Part shown: piece by piece, positions 14,738 through 20,650 of the stretch | Numbering within the stretch: the stretch's first letter is position 1 | Layout of the letters: every line of letters starts with the position of its first letter | NCBI GenBank assembly: GCA_035289745.1 | Contig: DATDWF010000017.1 | Span: forward strand, 1-20,650 | Reading direction: 5' to 3' | Source: JAUYQE01 sp035289745 | Lineage (GTDB): Archaea; Nanobdellota; Nanobdellia; Woesearchaeales; GW2011-AR9 | DNA length: 20,650 bases | Notes under the pieces: generated by a model | Seen by the model: only the letters and a program-made list of their open reading frames with translations | The model's database searches: none | What the model was told of the DNA's origin: nothing | Made by a program: the position numbers and the translations under genes

Positions 14738-16024
14738 CTAGCGTTCCAATAGCCATTTCCAAAGAGGAAGCATCAGTATGCCTTGCTCTTTTCTTTCCGT
14801 GTCCTTGGTCAGCAACAGCAGCTTTTTGGTCTTTGGGAATGCTTTTTTAAATTCCAAGAGAGCCTCTGTTTCCCGTTTTTCCAATTCATCGGTATAGGAA
14901 ACATTGATGGCGGTGAGAGACTGGCCCCTATTTTTTATGACAAAATCAACTTCTCCTTTATTCTTCCAATAATAGGGATTTTCCTGTCTTCTTCTGAGTT
15001 CTATAAACACCATATTTTCAGCAAGTTTTCCTTCGTCTCTGGAAAAGGCAAAACTCACCGCATTCCGTAAGCCATTGTCAATGCAGTAGAGCTTGGAAGG
15101 GAGCGTTTTCTGTTCTTTAAATGAATCGGAAAAATGGTCTGCCGTGAAAAACAGGAAAGCCTCTTTGAAATGGGCCAGATAATCTTTAATGGTATCATAG
15201 GAAAGCTGCAAGGAATTTCTCAAAGCCCTTAAAGAGATTATTCCAGTAACATTGGTCATAAAATACAAAGCGAGGTCTTTGGTCTTTTGGCTATTGAGCG
15301 TATAGCGGTCAACAATGTCTTTGTACAAAATATCATCAAAATATTGTTCCAGAATTTTCATCTGGAAGTGTTTCTGTTTCAGGAGAATCTCTGGAAACCC
15401 CCCAAGAAAGAGATATTCTTTGAAATTTTTCATGAGGCGCATTTTTGTCGCTTCACTAATCACTCCTTTCTTGAGCCTCTCTTTCTGGAGAGCAATTTCT
15501 TTAAATGCCAGAAACTCTTCAAAGCTCAGAGGATACACTTCAAAAGTAAGATTTCTTCCCGTGAGGAGCGTTGCGTATTCCTTGCGCAGAAGATAGGAAG
15601 AGGAGCTGCTGAGTACGAATTTATCTTTGGTTTTGAGGTCGTATTTTTTCCTAATCCAAGACTCCCACCCTTTTTTCCGGTGAATCTCGTCAAAAAAAAT
15701 GTATGCCTGTTCGTCCAGATTCATTTGTTCTCTGTACGTTTGGTAAATCTCATCAAGGCTTTTTTTCTCTAGTTTTTTATCCTCTAAATTTATTAAGAAG
15801 ATTCGGCTTGCTTTGATTCCTTCCTGAAGAAGTTTCTGGGCCATCTGATACATGAGCGTGCTCTTGCCCGACCTTCGGATACCAGTGATAATGGTTACCT
15901 CCCGTATCTTTAAAGAACGAATCACCTCCTGATACTGGAGCCTTGGTTTCCCGGCCAATGCCTTCAGCAGTTCCTCATTGTTCTCCCACCAAGGATTCCA
16001 TTCTACCAGCTGGCTAATTTCCAT
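14738..16024 (-). CDS. AAA ATPase with C-terminal DUF4143 (AAA_14 family)
   Basis: The 428-residue protein has an N-terminal P-loop ATPase: Walker A GIRRSGKST (48-56), Walker B AYIFFDEIH (Asp112-Glu113) and a Ser-rich sensor strand FVLSSSSSYLL (about 136-146). It is followed by FLAFKEIAL and the DUF4143 domain, including FLGGFPEIL (206-214), a helix-turn-helix-like stretch around 260-285 and GEVDFVIK (357-364), which resembles a PD-(D/E)xK nuclease core. The basic residue expected after it (VKY-type) is Ser in INVSYT. Such proteins are abundant in archaea and mobile; proposed roles range from DNA binding to defence, but none is established. The ATG at 16024 lies about 30 bases from a TATA box framed by repeats. 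It converges on the 13602 gene. Confidence 0.85.
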   Translation of the reverse strand: MEISQLVEWNPWWENNEELLKALAGKPRLQYQEVIRSLKIREVTIITGIRRSGKSTLMYQMAQKLLQEGIKASRIFLINLEDKKLEKKSLDEIYQTYREQMNLDEQAYIFFDEIHRKKGWESWIRKKYDLKTKDKFVLSSSSSYLLRKEYATLLTGRNLTFEVYPLSFEEFLAFKEIALQKERLKKGVISEATKMRLMKNFKEYLFLGGFPEILLKQKHFQMKILEQYFDDILYKDIVDRYTLNSQKTKDLALYFMTNVTGIISLRALRNSLQLSYDTIKDYLAHFKEAFLFFTADHFSDSFKEQKTLPSKLYCIDNGLRNAVSFAFSRDEGKLAENMVFIELRRRQENPYYWKNKGEVDFVIKNRGQSLTAINVSYTDELEKRETEALLEFKKAFPKTKKLLLLTKDTERKEQGILMLPLWKWLLER

Positions 16025-16026
16025 AA

Positions 16027-16078
16027 GTTACAGTAGAATGGAGCATCTTATTTATAAATGTTACGTTAGAATGTAACA
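16027..16078 (-). promoter_or_regulatory. ATPase promoter framed by direct and inverted repeats
   Basis: The TATA box (TTTATAAA, 16051-16058) lies between two 14-bp direct repeats spaced 33 bases apart: GTTACAGTAGAATG (16027-16040) and GTTACGTTAGAATG (16060-16073), differing at two positions. The upstream copy is also part of an inverted repeat TGTTAC-8-GTAACA (16059-16078). This looks like an operator, perhaps for autoregulation; that is inference. Confidence 0.55.
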
Positions 16079-16129
16079 AGTGTCTTTCTATATTTTTTTT
16101 CTATCTCCCCATACTGCACAGTTCTGGCC

Positions 16130-16261
16130 TTAACATGCACCGTTTATCGCTTTCCAGGCTCCCGTCGCTTCCCACAAAGGATTTTTACCGGCCTTGGTTG
16201 CTTTTACCGGCAGCCATTTAAACCATTTTTTAGGGGAATTCTGCAATAATTGTTCTACTAC
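16130..16261 (-). CDS. Tryptophan-rich small ORF directly after DUF424
   Basis: Immediately after the DUF424 TAA stop (16262-16264) the same frame stays open for 43 codons to a TAA at 16130-16132. It reads VVEQLLQNSPKKWFKWLPVK, then ATKAGKNPLWEATGAWKAIN, then GAC. Five Trp and eight Lys in 43 residues, with no stop, look coding. The only in-frame conventional start is a TTG (16244-16246), giving 38 residues. It could be a small gene, a remnant of a longer gene, or an extension reached only by stop readthrough. I recognise no family. Confidence 0.35.
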   Translation of the reverse strand, partial: VVEQLLQNSPKKWFKWLPVKATKAGKNPLWEATGAWKAINGAC

Positions 16262-16558
16262 TTACTCCATCACCCCTTCCGCATGGGGCACCTTCTGCAC
16301 ATAAAGAACGCTTTGTTCGTCGACCAAGCCCAGCTCCACCCCCAGCTGCACCGCTTCTTTTCCTGTCAGATGCAGGTAGCGGGCTTCTGCAAGAAGCTTC
16401 TGCACTTCTTCTTTTTCCATCTCCACCCCTTGGTAGAAAGATTTCGCCAAATCGAGCTGCACATTTCCTTGGGTAAAAACCTTGCCGAAAACTGCTTTAT
16501 CCGTTACCGCCAGCAGCAGCCCCCGCGGCGTTTCTTTTTTAGCCACAATAAAAGTCAT
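16262..16558 (-). CDS. DUF424 family protein
   Basis: The 98-residue protein matches the archaeal DUF424 family: a start of the form MTFIVAKKETPRGLLLAVTD, then GKVFTQGNVQLDL, a Leu/Ala-rich helix (LLAEARYLHLTGKEAVQLGV) and the characteristic end ELGLVDEQSVLYVQKVPHAEG. The family is nearly restricted to archaea and its biochemical role is not established. The ATG at 16558 has a GGGGGAG ribosome binding site just upstream, 28 bases after the stop of aIF2-beta, so the two are co-transcribed. That hints at a translation-related role. Confidence 0.85.
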   Translation of the reverse strand: MTFIVAKKETPRGLLLAVTDKAVFGKVFTQGNVQLDLAKSFYQGVEMEKEEVQKLLAEARYLHLTGKEAVQLGVELGLVDEQSVLYVQKVPHAEGVME

Positions 16559-16586
16559 AGAAGCATCTCTCTCCCCCCTTCTTTCC

Positions 16587-16994
16587 TCACAGCTTTTTCA
16601 CGGGGCGCTTGGTGCCACACGCCTGGCAGCGTAGGAAAATTATTCCTTTCTCTTCAATCAATTGCGTGTCGGGCTTGCTGCATTCCGAGCAATACACAAA
16701 GTCGCTGGCATACTTCTTGATTTTGTTGTTAATGATCGAAGCCGGAATTTTGGCTCCAAAAATAGTTAATTCTCCAGAGAACTTTCCTGGAGTAGCGAGC
16801 TCTCGCAGCAGGTATTTAAGGAGGTGCTGAGGTTCTCGTCCCAAATCTTTGGCAATTTTTTTGATATTGCTTAAAATGGTCTTATTCCCTTCCAGATGGC
16901 CGCGCACTTTCTCCAGAACAAACCGTTCCGAGCCCCCCAGCTGTTCAGGCAGCTCTTCTTCCGCTTTCTTGAGGAGCGCTTCATAATTGTCCAT
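16587..16994 (-). CDS. eif2b (aIF2-beta): Translation initiation factor aIF2 subunit beta
   Basis: The 135-residue protein has the aIF2-beta layout: an N-terminal helix (NYEALLKKAEEELPEQL), a core domain with REPQHLLKYLLRELATPGKF and a C-terminal zinc ribbon with Cys102, 105, 123 and 126 (CSEC...CQAC). aIF2 (alpha, beta, gamma) brings initiator Met-tRNA to the ribosome. An upstream in-frame start at 17048 would add 18 poorly conserved residues. I chose the ATG at 16994 because homologues start at the DNYEALL helix and because a TATA box (17015-17024) is centred 25-26 bases upstream, which would make the mRNA leaderless. DUF424 follows in the same operon. Confidence 0.95.
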   Translation of the reverse strand: MDNYEALLKKAEEELPEQLGGSERFVLEKVRGHLEGNKTILSNIKKIAKDLGREPQHLLKYLLRELATPGKFSGELTIFGAKIPASIINNKIKKYASDFVYCSECSKPDTQLIEEKGIIFLRCQACGTKRPVKKL

Positions 16995-17014
16995 AGTGCT
17001 TTTTCCGCCTTTTT

Positions 17015-17024
17015 CTTTATAAAG
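17015..17024 (-). promoter_or_regulatory. TATA box of aIF2-beta
   Basis: The self-complementary CTTTATAAAG is centred 25-26 bases before the aIF2-beta ATG (16994), consistent with a leaderless transcript. It also argues against the longer start at 17048, which lies upstream of this promoter. Confidence 0.5.
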
Positions 17025-17074
17025 GTTGAGGAGAAAAAGGCGTATCACGGAGAAAGGTTTAAATAGATTTTATT

Positions 17075-17118
17075 CTTTATAAACTAATAATTCGTTTAAA
17101 AAGATAAAAAAAGAGGTG
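17075..17118 (+). promoter_or_regulatory. Promoter and RBS of the small membrane protein gene
   Basis: CTTTATAAAC (17075-17084) would start transcription near 17105, giving a leader of about 19 bases with an AGAGGTG ribosome binding site (17112-17118) before the ATG at 17124. A second AT-rich box (TTTAAAAA, 17095-17102) lies closer. Confidence 0.4.
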
Positions 17119-17123
17119 TCCGC

Positions 17124-17333
17124 ATGCCAGCTTTAGAATTAGCCGAAGTCATTCTTGCCGTGATCATAGGAACGCTTTTCGCGATTGTGTATTCGTTGCG
17201 CGTCCTCATCCTCCTGGAACGCCGCGTAGCATCCATGGAATCAAACATTCAACGGCTGACCCAGCGCGTTCTTAAAGAAGAAACCATCATCGAAAAAGTT
17301 GTTGCCGGGCGCAAAGGTCGCCGCAGGAAATAA
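17124..17333 (+). CDS. Small membrane-anchored coiled-coil protein
   Basis: The 69-residue protein has one transmembrane helix (about 6-31, LAEVILAVIIGTLFAIVYSL), a heptad-like segment (about 33-58, ERRVASMESNIQRLTQRVLK) and a strongly basic tail (GRKGRRRK). The layout suggests an inner-face membrane anchor that oligomerises and may touch nucleic acid or acidic lipid. I recognise no named family. The ATG at 17124 has an AGAGGTG ribosome binding site. The gene diverges from aIF2-beta and ends at a hairpin terminator facing TFE. Confidence 0.75.
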   Translation: MPALELAEVILAVIIGTLFAIVYSLRVLILLERRVASMESNIQRLTQRVLKEETIIEKVVAGRKGRRRK

Positions 17334-17353
17334 ACATTTATTTGTTTGATACC

Positions 17354-17380
17354 CCACCGCTTGCGGTGGTTGGGTTTTTT
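17354..17380 (+). terminator. Hairpin plus T-run between converging genes
   Basis: CCACCGC (17354-17360) and GCGGTGG (17363-17369) form a stem with a tight loop, followed by TTGGG and TTTTTT (17375-17380). It looks like an intrinsic terminator for the 17124 gene. The T-run ends inside the stop codon of TFE, so it overlaps the converging gene. Confidence 0.65.
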
Positions 17381-18041
17381 ATTTTCGAGAAGCCCCTTTT
17401 TGGGTTCGTGCTAAAGCTTTCTTGATTTTTTTTTTCCCTTTCGGTATTTTCTTCTTTGCCGGCTTGGTGCTTTTGGCTTTCTTTTTCTCCGCCTTTCTCT
17501 CCATTCTGCCTCTTCCTTCTTTTTTCTCTTCTTCCATCTCGCTCCGCAGCTCTTCTTGAATTTCCCCTATCTTTCTGCGGATTTCCTGAATCTTAGGCTC
17601 ATTTTCATCCTGGCCAAGCAGCGAGCCACACTCCGGGCAATGAAACTCGAGCTCCAAGGCCTGGTCGAAAGTCAGGCGCGTGCAGCGCGACGGGCAGACG
17701 AAAAAAAGCTCTTTGCATTCGGCTTCCAAGCGCTCCTGCAGGCGGCTGAGCAGCTCTTTTTTCCATTTTTTGTGCTCAAACTTGATGTTTTCTGACAGCA
17801 GCTTCCAGTAATAAATGTACCAGCCTTTTTCTTTGTCTTTCTTGCGGTGAAAGCCCACCAGATTATAATTATAGAGAACATACAGCATCTTGCGGACAAT
17901 CTTGATATCTTTCTTTATTTTCTTTGCAAGGTCAAACTCAGAAATGTTTTCTTTCTCTTTCAGCTGGCTCACGAGGCTCAGGCCTTCTTCACCGAGAATT
18001 CTGACGACAACATCGTCTATTTTTTTCTTGGTGAGGCGCAT
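17379..18041 (-). CDS. tfe: Transcription factor E (TFE alpha)
   Basis: The 220-residue protein has an N-terminal winged helix (about 5-85, with FDLAKKIKKDIKIVRKMLYV and NYNLVGFHRKKD) followed by a helical linker and a zinc-ribbon region, then a long lysine-rich tail (about 171-220). TFE helps open promoter DNA and stabilises the RNA polymerase clamp, with TBP and TFB. The zinc ribbon reads CPSRC...CPEC (Cys116, 120, 135, 138), so the first pair is C-x3-C where C-x2-C is usual. The basic tail is longer than in typical archaeal TFE. The ATG at 18041 has no evident ribosome binding site; a TATA-like box lies at 18087-18096. Confidence 0.92.
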   Translation of the reverse strand: MRLTKKKIDDVVVRILGEEGLSLVSQLKEKENISEFDLAKKIKKDIKIVRKMLYVLYNYNLVGFHRKKDKEKGWYIYYWKLLSENIKFEHKKWKKELLSRLQERLEAECKELFFVCPSRCTRLTFDQALELEFHCPECGSLLGQDENEPKIQEIRRKIGEIQEELRSEMEEEKKEGRGRMERKAEKKKAKSTKPAKKKIPKGKKKIKKALARTQKGASRK

Positions 18042-18086
18042 TTTAGGGGGAAAGAGCAGTTGCTTAACTCCTTTTTCGTTAAAAGG

Positions 18087-18096
18087 GATTTAAATC
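18087..18096 (-). promoter_or_regulatory. TATA-like box upstream of TFE
   Basis: GATTTAAATC is centred about 50 bases before the TFE ATG and would give a leader of about 24 bases. The box is self-complementary, so it could also serve plus-strand transcription. Weak positional evidence. Confidence 0.35.
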
Positions 18097-18100
18097 TTTC

Positions 18101-18330
18101 GGTCACAACCTTTTGCGTGCGCAAAAGCTTGACCAAAATTCTCTCAAGTAGGGCTTCACTTTGTTCAGCCCTACGAAAAACGGGGATGCACATATTTGAC
18201 TGATGGGTTGTTGCTTTTTATGCAAGAATGAGTCCAGTGTATCAGTCACTTCCTCACACTTCCCACTGCCAGAAAAACCTTCTGGGGTCATTTTTGAGCT
18301 TCGTTTTCTACGCCCAGTGACACTCTTCAA
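18101..18330 (-). ncRNA. Candidate structured RNA region (cluster of inverted repeats)
   Basis: About 230 bases without a convincing gene contain several perfect stems. GGTCA...TGACC (18101-18105, 18130-18134) encloses CTTTTGCG/CGCAAAAG (18110-18127). GTAGGGCT/AGCCCTAC is at 18148-18155 and 18167-18174. TGACTGAT/ATCAGTCA (18197-18204, 18241-18248) encloses TTGC/GCAA. GTCACT/AGTGAC (18245-18250, 18316-18321) encloses CCAGAA/TTCTGG (18269-18285). The region lies between a small minus-strand gene and TFE. I looked for RNase P, SRP and tRNA signatures and found none that is convincing. Strand is a guess from the neighbours. Confidence 0.35.
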
Positions 18331-18331
18331 T

Positions 18332-18540
18332 TTACTTCTTTTTTCGTGGGAATTTCTCTTTTAATACTTTCAGAGCGTCCTCCCACAAAGTGTCATAATC
18401 TGCACTCTTTGAGATCAATTTCGTTGATCCATTTTTTTTATACCATGGATTTCCAGATTCCGCCTTACGAGTGCCATATCATTCTGAAGAGCCAATTTAA
18501 CCGCCTCTTCTTTTACCATTTGTTGTTGTTCTTTACTCAT
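18332..18540 (-). pseudogene. Small gene broken by a frameshift
   Basis: From the ATG at 18540 the frame reads MSKEQQQMVKEEAVKLALQN and continues to a stop at 18415-18417 (41 residues). The frame one base back continues as a coding-like tail (NGSTKLISKSADYDTLWEDA, then LKVLKEKFPRKKK) to a TAA at 18332-18334. The two frames overlap between 18479 and 18432, where an A8 tract on the coding strand (18432-18439) lies. A one-base change restores a protein of 69 residues. This could be a real mutation, a homopolymer sequencing error, or slippage on the A-run. It follows hjc by 22 bases on the same strand. Family not recognised. Confidence 0.5.
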
Positions 18541-18562
18541 ATTATTTCCATGGCACTTTTTT

Positions 18563-19042
18563 TTACGTGCCGTATTTTTCCTCGCCTTTTTTTTCCTGAT
18601 TCAAAAAAGCTTCCATGCTCAGGCCTTTTCGTTTCGCCAGCTCGGCGGAAACTGCCCGGCACGTTCCGGTGTCTTCCAGGTCCTCCAAAAGCACAAAATG
18701 CCACGGCTCATTTGGGAACTTAATGCCGATCCAGCTTTCTGCGCCAAAACGGGATGAAAAAATGCGCAATTGCTCTATTTCATCATGCGGGAAATATTTC
18801 TTTTGCTCTTTGGTTATTTTGCATTCGATAGCCACCCGCCGCAGGGCATTGCCGGCCAGGATGTCCGGGGCCGGATACTTTGAACTTCCCGAGCCGGCCA
18901 CGCGGATGCAGCTCCAGCCCGCTTCATTAAAGAGCTTGACGAGCTCTCTTTCGGCGTTCGTCCCTTTAGCCTTGCTCAAAAATCGTTTTAGCTTCGGGCT
19001 TGCCGAAGCGCCAGGCTCTTCAGGCAATTCGTTTTTTATCAC
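18563..19042 (-). CDS. hjc: Holliday junction resolvase Hjc
   Basis: The 159-residue protein carries the archaeal Hjc nuclease core: KGTNAERELV (Glu31), RVAGSGSSKY, PDI (Asp60) and AIECK (Glu73, Lys75), the PD-(D/E)xK metal site that cuts four-way junctions symmetrically. It has about 25 extra residues before the usual KGTNAE start. The GTG at 19042 overlaps the RNase Z gene by 23 bases; a TTG at 18979 (SKAKGTNAE) would give a length closer to the family. The gene is third in an operon with the HAD hydrolase and RNase Z and is followed by the frameshifted small gene. Confidence 0.9.
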   Translation of the reverse strand: MIKNELPEEPGASASPKLKRFLSKAKGTNAERELVKLFNEAGWSCIRVAGSGSSKYPAPDILAGNALRRVAIECKITKEQKKYFPHDEIEQLRIFSSRFGAESWIGIKFPNEPWHFVLLEDLEDTGTCRAVSAELAKRKGLSMEAFLNQEKKGEEKYGT

Positions 19043-19952
19043 GCTTTTCTTCGCCTCTTTTTGGAACGCGTACTGTCAGGAAATCCTCTGCCACGCTGCT
19101 GTTGGAAAACTCCGCTTGGGCTTCCTGAAGCACTTTTTCTGCGTCTTTATAGCGCGGGCTGAGATGGGTAATGATTAACTTTTTTGCTTTGCTATTTTTG
19201 GCGATCTGTGCGGCTTCTTTGACCGTGAGGTGCAGGTATCTTTTGCTGCTCTCTCGCAATTCATGGAGGTGTGTTCCCTCTGAAATAAGGAGGTCTGCAT
19301 CTTTAGCCAGATGTTCGGCGCCCGGGCAGCGGAGGGTGTCAGCAATATAACTTATTTTTCTGCCTTTCACCAGGGTCGTTACCATTTCTGGCTTGATTTT
19401 TTTTCCTTGCCAAGGGATCGTTTCTCCCCGCTGCAGCCTGCCGAGCACGGGACCCTGCAAGCCCAGTTTCTTGATTTTTTCGAGAATAAATTTTCGCTGG
19501 TCTTTCTCTCGGAAGCGGAAGCCCAGGCAGGGAATAGCATGGTGCAAAAGCTCTGCTTCTAAAGAGAAATCCTGCGCTTCAAAAAAGACTCCCGGCTCTA
19601 TCTCGTGCACCTGCACGGGAACCAGCTCTTTGCTTGCAAATGATTGCAACAGGTGGGCAAAGTATTTTTTCGTTCCTTTTGGGCCATAGAGCTGCAGCGT
19701 TCCTTTATATTGGTCAGCGGCCATGGCGCTGAGCAATCCGGGCAGCCCGAAGACGTGGTCACCGTGCCAGTGGCTGATGAGAATTCTCGTGATTTTGGCG
19801 GGCTTGATGCCAGCAATGCGCATCTGGCGCTGCGTGCCCTCGCCGCAGTCAAAGAGGAGATTCTCTTCTTTAAAACGGAGCAGGAACGCAGAGTGATTCC
19901 GCTTCTTCGTCGGCTGCATGGATGACGTGCCCAGGAAAATGATTTCAATCAT
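19020..19952 (-). CDS. rnz: Ribonuclease Z (tRNA 3' endonuclease)
   Basis: The 310-residue metallo-beta-lactamase protein cleaves pre-tRNA 3' trailers. Motifs seen: FLGTSSMQPT at the N-terminus, the metal motif HWHGDH (His61, His63, Asp65, His66), His in LLHHAIPCLGFRF (about 137-138), Asp205 in YIADT, EGTHLHE (about 225-231), HLTVKEAAQIA (from His241) and ITHLSPRY (His263). The region between about 145 and 190 corresponds to the flexible tRNA-binding arm. Length is normal for the short form RNase Z. The ATG at 19952 overlaps the stop of the HAD gene by eight bases, so the genes are coupled. Confidence 0.95.
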   Translation of the reverse strand: MIEIIFLGTSSMQPTKKRNHSAFLLRFKEENLLFDCGEGTQRQMRIAGIKPAKITRILISHWHGDHVFGLPGLLSAMAADQYKGTLQLYGPKGTKKYFAHLLQSFASKELVPVQVHEIEPGVFFEAQDFSLEAELLHHAIPCLGFRFREKDQRKFILEKIKKLGLQGPVLGRLQRGETIPWQGKKIKPEMVTTLVKGRKISYIADTLRCPGAEHLAKDADLLISEGTHLHELRESSKRYLHLTVKEAAQIAKNSKAKKLIITHLSPRYKDAEKVLQEAQAEFSNSSVAEDFLTVRVPKRGEEKRDKKRIA

Positions 19953-20592
19953 GGCCTTGCTCCTCCAGCAGGTGTTTTAGCTCGTTCAGGCTGCCAATTT
20001 TTGGAGTATAATCCCGGGCATTTTTCCAGTCGATAAGAATGCTCTGTATTCCCGCTTTTCCGGCCGCTTCCATATCGCTTTCGATACTATCGCCGATAAG
20101 CAGGCAGTCTTCGGCAGAGAGCTGCAGGGCTTCCAGCACTTTCTGGAGGAAAGCGGGATCGTTTTTGAGCAGCCCTACCTGGTGCGAAAGGAAAACGTGC
20201 GAAAAGTACGGGCGTAACATATACTTATCCAGCACTTTTTCGACGGAAAAGCTATCGGTATTGGAGATAAGGATGAGCATATACTTTTCTTGCAATTTTT
20301 GGAGTGTTTCCTGGACATCTGGGAAAGGTCGTGCCAGCATCCAATTCTTGTTCCACAAGCCGATCAGCTGGTCCAGCTGCTCTGCCGTGCCATCGAGAGA
20401 GAACTCTTTGCAGAGCTCCTGAAAGGCTTCCCGCAAGGAAGGAAAAGGCTTGGTCATCAAGGCCCGTTCCATGCGCAGCACGTATTCTGAAAAAGGCAGG
20501 TCGATCTGTAGCAGGTTCTTTACCTGTTTGGTGGGGCTCCAGACGCCATTTTCCACCAGCGTTCCCCAGAAATCGAAGAGCAGTGCTTTCAT
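19945..20592 (-). CDS. HAD-superfamily hydrolase
   Basis: The 215-residue protein has the four HAD motifs: DFWGTL (Asp7), LISNT (Ser110), a lysine in LLKNDP (Lys143) and IGDSIESDMEAAGKAG (Asp168, Asp173), with a helical cap between motif I and II. The second acidic residue of motif I, usually DxD in phosphatases, is Trp9 here, as in dehalogenase-like or divergent members, so the reaction may not be a standard phosphatase one. Substrate unknown. A TATA-like box (20613-20622) is centred 26 bases before the ATG at 20592, so this is the first gene of a leaderless operon with RNase Z and hjc. Confidence 0.85.
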   Translation of the reverse strand: MKALLFDFWGTLVENGVWSPTKQVKNLLQIDLPFSEYVLRMERALMTKPFPSLREAFQELCKEFSLDGTAEQLDQLIGLWNKNWMLARPFPDVQETLQKLQEKYMLILISNTDSFSVEKVLDKYMLRPYFSHVFLSHQVGLLKNDPAFLQKVLEALQLSAEDCLLIGDSIESDMEAAGKAGIQSILIDWKNARDYTPKIGSLNELKHLLEEQGHD

Positions 20593-20612
20593 AGGTTCTC
20601 TAGGGGAATGCT

Positions 20613-20622
20613 ATTTTTATAT
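20613..20622 (-). promoter_or_regulatory. TATA box of the HAD/RNase Z/hjc operon
   Basis: On the minus strand ATATAAAAAT is centred near 20618, about 26 bases before the HAD start codon, consistent with leaderless transcription. Confidence 0.45.
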
Positions 20623-20650
20623 TTTGCTCTCTGGTTTTGAGAAAATTAAG

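Noticed and set aside
14783..15772. Plus-strand open frames opposite the DUF4143 ATPase
   Set aside because: They mirror the minus-strand gene, whose Walker and DUF4143 motifs are clear.
16995..17048. Longer aIF2-beta N-terminus
   Set aside because: The region contains the TATA box for the ATG at 16994, and homologues begin at the DNYEALL-type helix.
18103..18330. 75-codon minus-strand open frame between TFE and the small broken gene
   Set aside because: Sequence is not convincingly protein-like and coincides with a cluster of perfect inverted repeats, which better fits structured RNA or a repeat element.
18101..18330. RNase P RNA, SRP RNA or tRNA identity for the structured region
   Set aside because: A GAGGAAG stretch on the minus strand recalls the RNase P CR-I region, but the rest of that motif, the matching CR-V, the SRP tetraloop region and a tRNA T-arm were not found.
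19945..20592. Calling the HAD protein phosphoglycolate phosphatase or a haloacid dehalogenase
   Set aside because: Motif I has Trp in place of the second Asp and no substrate-specific cap features are visible, so only the superfamily is supported.

Overview
The window is archaeal chromosomal DNA. It encodes TBP, TFE, aIF2-beta, an archaeal MCM, an Orc1/Cdc6 initiator and both subunits of family-D DNA polymerase. PolD is absent from Crenarchaeota, so a euryarchaeal or DPANN-type organism is likely; I cannot name the lineage. Many start codons sit about 25 bases downstream of an AT-rich TATA-like box, which suggests leaderless mRNAs. Other genes have a strong GGGGG-type ribosome binding site.

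Layout. 1-425: C-terminal end of a ThiF/MoeB-type E1-like enzyme. 502-1065: TBP. 1268-4050: MCM helicase translationally coupled to an OB-fold/winged-helix protein that looks RPA2-like. 4102-4944 (minus): SpoIIM-family membrane protein. 4957-5543: a gene-free, very AT-rich region that I interpret as a replication origin. It is bounded by two copies of the 15-mer ATTTCCTATGGAAAA in opposite orientation, each followed by a G-rich string as in archaeal origin recognition boxes, and it also carries three tandem 14-bp repeats. 5544-13531: orc1/cdc6, PolD small subunit (DP1) and PolD large subunit (DP2), the same gene order known next to oriC in Pyrococcus. DP2 is interrupted at its catalytic CDGDE motif by a LAGLIDADG intein of about 506 residues.

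13541-16261 looks accessory: an unrecognised gene with a palindrome in its promoter and an apparent frameshift near its 3' end, an AAA_14/DUF4143 ATPase on the minus strand whose TATA box lies between two direct repeats, and a tryptophan-rich small ORF. 16262-16994 (minus) is aIF2-beta followed by DUF424. A small membrane/coiled-coil protein diverges from it and ends at a hairpin terminator facing TFE.

18042-18562 has no intact gene. It holds a cluster of inverted repeats (possible structured RNA) and a small frameshifted gene. 18563-20592 is a minus-strand operon with overlapping genes: HAD hydrolase, RNase Z, Holliday junction resolvase Hjc.

Taken together, the window gathers replication initiation (Orc1, candidate origin, MCM), elongation (PolD), ssDNA binding (OB protein), recombination (Hjc), basal transcription (TBP, TFE), translation initiation (aIF2-beta) and tRNA 3' processing (RNase Z). 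The least described items are the origin architecture, the intein junction, the structured 18.1-18.3 kb region and the small or broken ORFs.
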